DNA of 13,417 nt from CS1-C013 sp964347265 (lineage in GTDB: Archaea > Aenigmatarchaeota > Aenigmatarchaeia > Aenigmatarchaeales > Aenigmatarchaeaceae), in the NCBI GenBank assembly GCA_964347265.1, contig CAYFXV010000017.1:1-13417 (forward strand), written 5' to 3'. Below are positions 5,867 through 12,181 of the stretch, in pieces; within the stretch, counting starts at the first letter, position 1; every line of letters begins with the position of its first letter. A program made the position numbers and the translations under genes. The notes under the pieces were generated by a model. The model was not told where the DNA came from. It did not search any database and saw only the letters and a list, made by a program, of their open reading frames with translations.

Positions 5867-6889
5867 TTAACGCCATAGTTTTCCATCTGGTGAAAGTTTT
5901 AATAATTCTTCTAAAACTTTTATTGATTTTTCTATATCCCTTCTATCTGCTATTGATGTTGCAGTATGAAGATTTCTAACACAAACTCCTAAAACAGTGC
6001 AAGGAACACCGCCCTTTGTTACTGATATACTTGCAGCATCAGTTGTTCCCTCTTCAGTAACATCTCTTTGTATGTGTATTTTATTTCTTTTTCCTATTTC
6101 TATTATATGTTTATTTAAAAATTCATTTCCAATTATTTCTGCATCCTTAATAGTTAAACAAGGTCCTCTCCCAATTGTTTTTGTTACTTCGCCCATTGCA
6201 TCTTCTGTTTCTGTAACATCAACCACTATTGCCCAATCTGGTTCAACTATATAGGTTGATGTTAATGCCCCAACTAATCCTATTTCCTCTTGAATTGTAA
6301 ATACATAGTATATCTCATTTTTGCAAGTTTCTTTTAATCTTTTTGCAAGTTCAATTAGTATGTAACAACCTATTCTATCGTCAAATGCTTTTCCACAAAT
6401 TATTTTATCAGAACCTAAATAATATAAATCTCTTTCTAATGCCATAAAAGTTCCAATTTCAATTCCTAGTTTTTTCAAATCAGTTCTGTTTAAACCAGTA
6501 TCAACGAATAAATCATTCAACCTTGGTATGCGTTCTAAAATCTTACCGTCATTAACCTCTTTACAAGTTATTACTCCATGAATTATTCCTTTTTTTGTTT
6601 CAATATGAACTCTCTCTCCTAAAAGCATTAGGGAGTCTACTCCTCCTATTGGTGAAAATGTTATTCTTCCTCTACCCTCTATACCTTTGACCATTAGTCC
6701 TATTTCATCCATGTGGGCTGCTAGCATTATTTTTGGTCTTTCACCTTTTTTATGAGCAATCAAATTTCCCAATTTATCAATAAAAACTTCATCTACATGG
6801 TCTTTTATTTCTTCCATTATTACATTTCTTACAGCTTCTTCATTTCCACTAACACTAAAAGTACTAATTAGTTTTTCCAATAAATCCAT
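5867..6889 (-). CDS. M42 family metallo-aminopeptidase (TET / FrvX-like)
   Basis: A cytoplasmic di-metal aminopeptidase of the tetrahedral (TET) family that trims peptides to amino acids. At 340 residues it has the family length. The di-metal site can be traced: H59 with D61 (AAHMDEIG), D170 (KAFDDRIG), catalytic E201 and metal ligand E202 (TIQEEIGLVGA), D224 (VVDVTE) and H308 (NLHTATS). The inserted PDZ-like dimerisation region lies at about residues 70-160. The ATG at 6889 is fixed by AAGGTGG five bases upstream. Relatives are often mislabelled endoglucanase; the metal motifs make peptidase the right reading. It would supply amino acids to the aminotransferases and IOR. It lies 45 bases upstream of rubrerythrin, which has its own TATA box. 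Confidence 0.94.
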   Translation of the reverse strand: MDLLEKLISTFSVSGNEEAVRNVIMEEIKDHVDEVFIDKLGNLIAHKKGERPKIMLAAHMDEIGLMVKGIEGRGRITFSPIGGVDSLMLLGERVHIETKKGIIHGVITCKEVNDGKILERIPRLNDLFVDTGLNRTDLKKLGIEIGTFMALERDLYYLGSDKIICGKAFDDRIGCYILIELAKRLKETCKNEIYYVFTIQEEIGLVGALTSTYIVEPDWAIVVDVTETEDAMGEVTKTIGRGPCLTIKDAEIIGNEFLNKHIIEIGKRNKIHIQRDVTEEGTTDAASISVTKGGVPCTVLGVCVRNLHTATSIADRRDIEKSIKVLEELLKLSPDGKLWR

Positions 6890-6893
6890 AAAT

Positions 6894-6930
6894 CCACCTT
6901 AATTATTATTTATCTGCTTAAAAATATTAG
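6894..6930 (-). promoter_or_regulatory. Promoter and ribosome site of the M42 peptidase
   Basis: On the minus strand, ATTTTTAAG (about 6919-6927) is TATA-like, and the leader ends AAGGTGGATTT before the ATG at 6889. Unlike most genes here, this gene appears to have a short leader with a Shine-Dalgarno site. Confidence 0.4.
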
Positions 6931-6940
6931 TTTGCTTTTT

Positions 6941-6960
6941 GAATTTAATAGAATTTAATA
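6941..6960. repeat. Perfect 10-bp tandem repeat upstream of the M42 peptidase
   Basis: GAATTTAATA occurs twice in a row. It lies between the end of the winged-helix gene and the peptidase promoter, roughly 15-35 bases upstream of the inferred TATA box. It could be a direct-repeat protein binding site; in AT-rich DNA it could also be chance slippage. Confidence 0.45.
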
Positions 6961-6977
6961 TTCTTTCTTAATCAGAG

Positions 6978-7226
6978 CTATGTCATTAAACTAACAAGTT
7001 CTCTATAATTTTCTCTAAATTTTCTCCCCTTTTTAGAAATTTTATAAGTAACCTTCCCACCATTGTCTGTTCTGTTTATAATAAGACCTCTTTCTTTTAA
7101 GAAAGATAAATAATCCTCAAGTTGTCTAAAACTCAATCCTGCTCTATACATTATTATAGTTTTTTTGATTTCACCTTCTGTAACTTCTAATATGTCATCT
7201 ATAATTTTTAATTTATCTCTTCTCAT
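6978..7226 (-). CDS. Small winged-helix DNA-binding protein (HTH_45 / Sso10a-like)
   Basis: An 82-residue protein made of one winged-helix domain. The opening RRDKLKIIDDILEV, the helix-turn-helix around IMYRAGLSFRQLEDYLSFLK (about residues 26-45) and the wing LIINRTDNGGKVTYKISKKG (about 49-68) match the short archaeal HTH_45 regulators related to Sso10a. The last helix (FRENYRELVSLM) could form an antiparallel coiled-coil dimer. A GTGAT element sits four bases before the ATG. The protein binds DNA, but its target cannot be told; the tandem repeat between it and the M42 peptidase is one nearby candidate. Confidence 0.82.
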   Translation of the reverse strand: MRRDKLKIIDDILEVTEGEIKKTIIMYRAGLSFRQLEDYLSFLKERGLIINRTDNGGKVTYKISKKGRKFRENYRELVSLMT

Positions 7227-7307
7227 AAAATCACAAAAACATTTTACCGAAGATTAAAGAAATACTTAGTTATCAAATTTTCAAATTTTATTTAAGTTTT
7301 AGAAAAT

Positions 7308-7334
7308 ATCATTATATATTTACATATTAATGAT
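7308..7334. repeat. 27-bp imperfect palindrome upstream of the winged-helix gene
   Basis: ATCATTA (7308-7314) is the exact reverse complement of TAATGAT (7328-7334), and the inner TATAT/ATAT bases extend the symmetry around 7321. It lies in the 159-base gap between the Lrp-like stop and the winged-helix start. It could be an operator or a 3'-end hairpin of the Lrp-like transcript. Confidence 0.45.
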
Positions 7335-7385
7335 TCAATTCTATAGATTAATAAAAAATATATTCTTTTTCGTTGATAACGAGTG

Positions 7386-7868
7386 TTATTTCTTATCTAT
7401 TAAATGTGTTACTGGATTTGCAAAATCTAAAACATGATCTTTTGTTGTTGAAGCTACAAAACTGTCAAAATGAGCTTTGATACCTTTACATTGTGCTCTA
7501 ATATTTGCTAGGAAATTTACATAGTTTCTATAATTTGTATGTAAAGCAACTATCAGACAGGTTTTCCCCATTCCTTCACCCGAGGTTCTGAATAAAACTT
7601 GTGGATTAGTTTTAACTATTTGTTTTAAACAGGTTTCTATGTCAATTTTTGGATTATCACATCTGGCAAAGTTAAAAGAAATTAAATTAATTCCTATCTC
7701 TGGGAGTATTGGAATTGTTGTGTATGTCTTTATAGCATTTTTTTCTAGTTTTTTCCTAATTCTTGTTACAGTTGGTTGTGAAATTTTTAATTTTTTAGCT
7801 ATGTCCCTATCACTTTTTTTAGAGTTTTTTATTAATTCAAGAAATACCTGCTGAATCCTTTTTTTCAT
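7386..7868 (-). CDS. Lrp/AsnC-like transcriptional regulator
   Basis: A 160-residue probable DNA-binding regulator. The N-terminus holds an Lrp/AsnC-type helix-turn-helix: LELIKNSKKSDRDIAKKLKI then SQPTVTRIRKKLEK (about residues 10-43), with the recognition helix in SQPTVTRIRKKL. The remaining hundred residues have the alternating beta/alpha look of a sensor domain (VLFRTSGEGMGKTCLIVALH near residue 90) and resemble Lrp-annotated archaeal proteins, but I cannot match them to a canonical RAM domain. It lies 38 bases downstream of a class III aminotransferase, a common pairing in which an amino acid controls the enzyme. A TATA box and an inverted repeat lie just before its ATG, which suggests self-repression. 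Confidence 0.8.
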   Translation of the reverse strand: MKKRIQQVFLELIKNSKKSDRDIAKKLKISQPTVTRIRKKLEKNAIKTYTTIPILPEIGINLISFNFARCDNPKIDIETCLKQIVKTNPQVLFRTSGEGMGKTCLIVALHTNYRNYVNFLANIRAQCKGIKAHFDSFVASTTKDHVLDFANPVTHLIDKK

Positions 7869-7878
7869 AAAATGTATT

Positions 7879-7889
7879 ATTGATACAAT
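7879..7889. promoter_or_regulatory. Likely operator ATTG-ATA-CAAT before the Lrp-like gene
   Basis: A perfect inverted repeat with arms ATTG and CAAT around ATA. It sits between the TATA-like box (7891-7898) and the start codon at 7868, so a protein bound here would block polymerase. A further CAATTG lies upstream at 7900-7905. This is the position expected for an autorepressing Lrp-type regulator. The binding itself is inference. Confidence 0.45.
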
Positions 7890-7890
7890 T

Positions 7891-7898
7891 ATTTAAAG
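7891..7898 (-). promoter_or_regulatory. TATA box of the Lrp-like gene (CTTTAAAT)
   Basis: TATA-like octamer on the minus strand, centred about 27 bases before the ATG at 7868, with no ribosome site: a leaderless promoter. Confidence 0.5.
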
Positions 7899-7906
7899 CC
7901 AATTGT

Positions 7907-9115
7907 TTATCGTTTTAAATGTTTAATAACATCTTCAAAAATTTTTAATCCTTTATCAGCTTCTTGTTTAGTTATTATCAAAGGTGGTGTAATTCTTATT
8001 GTTTTTTTCCCACATCCTAACAATAATAAGCCTTTTTTAAATGCAATTTTAGGTATTATATCTTTGTAAATCTCTTTAGAGAACTCTACACCGATCATTA
8101 GTCCTAAACCTCTAACATCAATGATTTTAGGATATTTTCTTTTCATTCCCCTAAGTCTTTTCAACATATAATTCCCAATTTTTCTTGCATTATCTAATAA
8201 TTTTTCATGTTTTATTATTTCAATTGTTTTTAATCCTACAGCCAAATCAATTCTATGGCCTCCACCCCAAGTAGAAGAAACAGAACCAGGTTCTTTGGGA
8301 TCATATTTTTTAGAACAAATAAGAGCACCTACTTGTAAAGATTTAGCAGAAGTAATTATATCTGGTCTTATTCCATAGTGTTCGAATGACCACCATTTTC
8401 CTGTTCTTCCCAACCCAGATTGTATCTCATCTATTATTAAAGGAAAATCATATTTCTTAGAAGTTTTTCTCAGATTTTTAATAAATTTTTTACTAGCTAC
8501 ATTATATCCTCCTTCTCCTTGAATACATTCAACAATTACAAAAGCAGGTACCCATTCTCTTTCTATTAATTCTTGTAATCCATTTACCTCAAAATCATTA
8601 TCTCTTGTGCAAAATTTTATTATATCATGATTTATTTCAGGATAATTCTTTTTTTGAACAGCTTTACTGTCTGTAAATGTTAAAGCTCCTAAAGTTCTAC
8701 CATGGAATGCATTTGTACAAGAAACTCCAGGAAGAGGACCTTTTTTTCTAAAAGCAAATTTTATTGCATTTTCAACAGCCTCTGCTCCAGTATTAACAAG
8801 AAGAACCCTATTTAACTTTCTAGGAGTGATTCTTATTAATTCTTCTGCAAGTTCAACTTGTTCTTTTGAATAAAAATCTTGTCCAGCTATTTTATGAGCT
8901 CCTACACCTGTAAATTTTCTTATTACATTTATTATTTCTGGATGATTATAACCAACAGCACAAGAACAGACATTAGAATTAAAATCTAGATATAATTTTC
9001 CATTTATGTCTTCTATGTAACAACCATAACCTGATTTTATAACTAAGGGATATGCAAATGTTGTTTCTATACAAAGTCTTTTGGTTTTTTTAACAATTTC
9101 TTTTGATTTTTTCAT
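7907..9115 (-). CDS. Class III PLP aminotransferase (ornithine/4-aminobutyrate/lysine type or amino-acid racemase)
   Basis: A 402-residue class III PLP enzyme, full length. Landmarks are the NTGAEAVENAIKFA phosphate-binding helix (about residues 108-121), FHGRTLGALTFTDS (H138), the IIDEIQSGLGRTGKWWSFEH block with D229 binding the pyridine nitrogen and Q232 stacking, TSAKS with Schiff-base K258, and STWGGG near residue 281 for the phosphate of the partner subunit. The family includes acetylornithine, ornithine and 4-aminobutyrate aminotransferases, and also archaeal alanine/serine, ornithine and broad-range amino-acid racemases of this fold; sequence alone does not separate them. The downstream Lrp-like regulator supports an amino-acid role. 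A TATA box 27 bases before the ATG marks a leaderless start. It is divergent from the hydrolase at 9212. Confidence 0.9.
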   Translation of the reverse strand: MKKSKEIVKKTKRLCIETTFAYPLVIKSGYGCYIEDINGKLYLDFNSNVCSCAVGYNHPEIINVIRKFTGVGAHKIAGQDFYSKEQVELAEELIRITPRKLNRVLLVNTGAEAVENAIKFAFRKKGPLPGVSCTNAFHGRTLGALTFTDSKAVQKKNYPEINHDIIKFCTRDNDFEVNGLQELIEREWVPAFVIVECIQGEGGYNVASKKFIKNLRKTSKKYDFPLIIDEIQSGLGRTGKWWSFEHYGIRPDIITSAKSLQVGALICSKKYDPKEPGSVSSTWGGGHRIDLAVGLKTIEIIKHEKLLDNARKIGNYMLKRLRGMKRKYPKIIDVRGLGLMIGVEFSKEIYKDIIPKIAFKKGLLLLGCGKKTIRITPPLIITKQEADKGLKIFEDVIKHLKR

Positions 9116-9136
9116 ATCTTAAAATTATATATTTGT

Positions 9137-9146
9137 TATTTAAAAA
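9137..9146 (-). promoter_or_regulatory. TATA box of the class III aminotransferase (TTTTTAAATA)
   Basis: On the minus strand, centred about 27 bases before the ATG at 9115, with no Shine-Dalgarno motif between. It shares the 96-base divergent region with the hydrolase promoter. Confidence 0.5.
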
Positions 9147-9176
9147 TCTTTTAATTTAATTCTTAGAACTCTTTTG

Positions 9177-9189
9177 GATATCTTTTTTA
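9177..9189 (+). promoter_or_regulatory. Promoter element of the GHL10 hydrolase (GGATATCTTTTTTA region)
   Basis: GATATCTTTTTTA starts 35 bases before the ATG at 9212, nearly the same sequence and the same spacing as before the aminotransferase at 274. Its TATA-like half is centred about 26 bases before the ATG. A leaderless transcript is inferred and supports the first of two close ATG codons (9212 rather than 9218). Confidence 0.5.
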
Positions 9190-9211
9190 GCAGATTTACT
9201 AAATAATTAAT

Positions 9212-12106
9212 ATGAAGATGAAGAAATTGTTAGTTTTTATTTTAATTATTCTAGTTATCGTAATTTTTTTAATTAAACCAGTTAATGCTTTAGGTAATGG
9301 GGATAGTGATTTGCGATATACCTATATTGCATCACCTAGTATGCAGTTGATAGATGATTGGCCTCTTTTAGCTACTACGCTTAAAAATTACGATATGGGC
9401 CCTATAGTACAAAAGACCCTTTATAACAATTTTGCTCCCTTTCCGTTGACTCCTTTAAATGGTGGATTTTATGAACCCAATCATCTTCAAAATGCAATAG
9501 ATGCCAGTCATGCAGTAGGTATAAAATATCACATTTCAATGGCTATAATGTTACATGTTAGGGATCCTTCTTATGCACAGATTGATCGATACGGAAATTC
9601 CCTTGATTGGAGTGATGCATGCAACCCAGACTTTCGAAACCACATCAAAGCAATTGTTGAGGATCTTGTTGAAAGATATGATATAGATGGCTTCGGTTTT
9701 GACTATGTAAGATACGATACGATGGATGCATCCTATTCACAATATTGCAAAGCGATGTTTGAAGAATGGTTAGGAGAAAGCATACCTGATTCTAATTGGC
9801 CTCCTACTGCTGGAGGTGGTGGAGACTTCGCAGGCGGAGGTTCCCGTTATACTGAGTTCTTAGAGTGGCGAAGTATTCCCATATCTGAGTTGATAGGGCT
9901 TATTAGACAGTGGATGGAGGCTAAAAGGGAAGAAGTTTGGCCAGGTAAACCACCTTTAGAGTTTACGGCCACCACTTTTACTGACCCAGTAGGTCGTCGA
10001 TACGAGATAGGACAAGACGTTATTTTTTGGATAAAGGAGGGTTATATAGATTGGCTACAGCCTATGTTCTATGCACTTCCTGGCTATGGCTGTGGATCCA
10101 AAACCTATCCTGATTGCGTCAGAGACTGGTTAATAGAATATCAAGAGCTAACTGGTGGTCCAGAAGGAATAATTCCAATAGCTGCCCTACCTACACACGT
10201 CCATCCAGGAGGTATAGTTAAAACACCCAGCGAGTGGAGTGAAGAAATTTTCGCTCTCAAAGAAAACAATGTTGATGGTTGGTCAACTTGGGCTTATGGT
10301 GGACCTGGTGATAATTCAGTGCACCCAGATATAACAGCATATTATGATCTGATATCAAGACCTCCAACCTTCTCGTTAAGTGATATAAAAGCAATACCAA
10401 CAGGAAATAATGTACTTATTACTTGGACGACTGACTTGCCAGCTACAAGCAAAGTTGAGTACAATACATCTCAACTTTTCATAACTACAAATAAACAAAC
10501 TACTAGATGGTTTGGTATTGTTAATTACTTAGATATAGATCATGTTCCTGGAACTATAGTAGAAGATACTACACCAGTTACTAGCCATAAAATGACTCTA
10601 ACTGGACTCTCATCTGGAACAATTTATTATTATCGTGTACAGAGTGAAGATTCAATTGGAATAGCTACTAGCAAGGTTTGTACTTTTACTGCAGACAGTG
10701 GAGTTATAGAATCCTGTGTTGTTGCAGCACCTTTAGAGGAATATCCAGTTAACATAACAGGAATAGTTACTGATTCTGATACAGGATTACCAATACAAGG
10801 AGCTAGAGTTGCTTGTAATGTCTTTAGTGACACAACAAATTCTAATGGTGAATATTTTATAAGAATGACTACACTTACTCCTGGTTCTTGTAGTTTGACA
10901 GCAAGTAAAACAGGTAGTTATACAACAAAATCAACTAGCTTTAGCTTTCCAAACAATGGAACATATACAGGACAAAATTTTACCCTTGATCCAATAAAAG
11001 TAAATTTAGCAGGCAGACTTTTAGATAAATACAACAACGCTGTACAAGCGAATATCATTATCTATGAACAAAATACAAACAATGTAGTTGCTACAGATCA
11101 AACTGTTAATGGGGATTATAACTTATCAGTTACTCCCAACACATATGACGTTCAATTCAACATCTCAAATTTCTTTATAAAACTTCTTTCTGTTGATGTA
11201 AGTTCTGATATAAATAATTTAATAAACTACGTAAACATTAGCTCAGACAGATTATTATTTATTACAGATATAACAGCAGAACAATCAATTCGAATCCTTA
11301 GCTCTAAGCCTAATAGGATACTGTTAAACAACTCAGAGATAGAAAATGTTACTTCTTCTGCTAATCTTAGAAAAAACACATGGTATCATTCAGACAGTGA
11401 TCTTCATCTGAAAATATCTCCTGACTTAAAATCTGATTGTCTATCTAAATTTGATTGTTGCAAGAATGAGGAAAGATATTATGATAAAGATTGTTCTTCT
11501 GGTTACTATTGTTCTGATAGAATTTGTTATGAAAAACAACCTTGTCCGTATGAATGCTGTATAGATGAAGAGATGTATCTAGATAAAGCATGTTCCTCTG
11601 GAGAATATTGTTCCGGTAATACATGTATACCTGCTCCTTCAACTTTCGGAAAAACAGATGAAGGAGGAATGTTATGGAATCCTTGGTTTTGGCGTGAAGT
11701 GAGAGGTAGTAGATTCAAAGCGCCTGCAAGTGGAGAAATTATATCTATTAGCGCATATTTTTCATCTGTGGAGGCAAATAAGGATTTTTCAGCTGGAATT
11801 TATGACGATAACAATGTAGCTCCTAATACTTTGCTTGGTGAAACTCCCACGATAACAGCTAGCACTTCGGCAAGCTGGCATACATTTACTTTTTCAACCC
11901 CCGTATCTATAACAGCAAACAATTATTACTGGTTGGTCGTCTTCGACAACACAGGTACTAACTGGAACTTCTACTACGATACTGGTATCCCAAATCAAGC
12001 AGTACGTAAGAGCGATAGTTTTCCTCCGCTTGACGACCCATTTGGAACTCCAACTACCTATGAAAACTATAATTGTAGCATTTATGCAACTTACAATCCT
12101 AGTTAA
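9212..12106 (+). CDS. Secreted modular GHL10-type glycoside hydrolase
   Basis: A 964-residue exported multi-domain protein. Residues 1-26 are a signal peptide with likely cleavage after PVNA. Residues about 30-375 are a family-10-like glycosyl hydrolase barrel (GHL10, YngK-like), seen in DIDGFGFDYVRYD (D159, D164, D169), KEGYIDWLQPMFYALPGYG and the end strand GWSTWAYGG. Residues 384-495 are fibronectin III-like. Residues 510-590 and about 597-675 are carboxypeptidase-regulatory-like beta domains. Residues 743-772 and 778-805 are two Cys-rich repeats, and 812-964 is a C-terminal beta-sandwich. No C-terminal membrane helix or sorting signal is seen, so the protein is secreted or held by its repeats. 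The substrate is unknown; the family acts on polysaccharides or peptidoglycan-like glycans. CGN codons make up 7 of 14 Arg codons in the catalytic part. A GH5 gene follows. Confidence 0.88.
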   Translation: MKMKKLLVFILIILVIVIFLIKPVNALGNGDSDLRYTYIASPSMQLIDDWPLLATTLKNYDMGPIVQKTLYNNFAPFPLTPLNGGFYEPNHLQNAIDASHAVGIKYHISMAIMLHVRDPSYAQIDRYGNSLDWSDACNPDFRNHIKAIVEDLVERYDIDGFGFDYVRYDTMDASYSQYCKAMFEEWLGESIPDSNWPPTAGGGGDFAGGGSRYTEFLEWRSIPISELIGLIRQWMEAKREEVWPGKPPLEFTATTFTDPVGRRYEIGQDVIFWIKEGYIDWLQPMFYALPGYGCGSKTYPDCVRDWLIEYQELTGGPEGIIPIAALPTHVHPGGIVKTPSEWSEEIFALKENNVDGWSTWAYGGPGDNSVHPDITAYYDLISRPPTFSLSDIKAIPTGNNVLITWTTDLPATSKVEYNTSQLFITTNKQTTRWFGIVNYLDIDHVPGTIVEDTTPVTSHKMTLTGLSSGTIYYYRVQSEDSIGIATSKVCTFTADSGVIESCVVAAPLEEYPVNITGIVTDSDTGLPIQGARVACNVFSDTTNSNGEYFIRMTTLTPGSCSLTASKTGSYTTKSTSFSFPNNGTYTGQNFTLDPIKVNLAGRLLDKYNNAVQANIIIYEQNTNNVVATDQTVNGDYNLSVTPNTYDVQFNISNFFIKLLSVDVSSDINNLINYVNISSDRLLFITDITAEQSIRILSSKPNRILLNNSEIENVTSSANLRKNTWYHSDSDLHLKISPDLKSDCLSKFDCCKNEERYYDKDCSSGYYCSDRICYEKQPCPYECCIDEEMYLDKACSSGEYCSGNTCIPAPSTFGKTDEGGMLWNPWFWREVRGSRFKAPASGEIISISAYFSSVEANKDFSAGIYDDNNVAPNTLLGETPTITASTSASWHTFTFSTPVSITANNYYWLVVFDNTGTNWNFYYDTGIPNQAVRKSDSFPPLDDPFGTPTTYENYNCSIYATYNPS
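10739..10789 (+). repeat. 51-bp exact direct repeat, copy 1 (in the regulatory-like domain)
   Basis: Codes for EYPVNITGIVTDSDTGL (residues 510-526), the first strands of a carboxypeptidase-regulatory-like domain. Identical base for base to 13367-13417 in the next gene, in the same frame. The bases just before differ (G at 10738, A at 13366). The right end of the repeat is not known because the window stops inside copy 2. Confidence 0.95.
11438..11626 (+). repeat. Two tandem Cys-rich modules in the GHL10 hydrolase
   Basis: Residues 743-772 and 778-805 both follow the order C, then CC, an acidic stretch with Y and DK, CSSG, YC and a final C, about 35 residues apart counting the linker. Six cysteines per module suggest disulfide or metal stabilisation outside the cell. 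I know such modules from surface proteins of uncultured archaea; no function is established to my knowledge. Confidence 0.75.
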
Positions 12107-12181
12107 ACTGAAAAAAAGGAATTCAAAACAAATAGATTCTGAGAAAAAAGACTTTAAATTTAAGTTTCATTAATTAATAAT
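12107..12181. promoter_or_regulatory. Promoter region of the GH5 gene
   Basis: CTTTAAATTT (12152-12161) is TATA-like, centred about 26 bases before the ATG at 12182, with an A-rich stretch before it. No ribosome site is seen, so the GH5 gene probably has its own leaderless promoter, although it could also be read through from the hydrolase upstream. Confidence 0.45.

Noticed and set aside
5867..6889. M42 protein read as an endoglucanase partner of the glycoside hydrolases
   Set aside because: That label is an old misannotation of the family; the di-metal ligands H59, D61, D170, E202, D224 and H308 mark an aminopeptidase.
10630..11718. Several short minus-strand frames inside the GHL10 hydrolase
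   Set aside because: They are shadows of a well-supported plus-strand gene and have no recognisable motifs.
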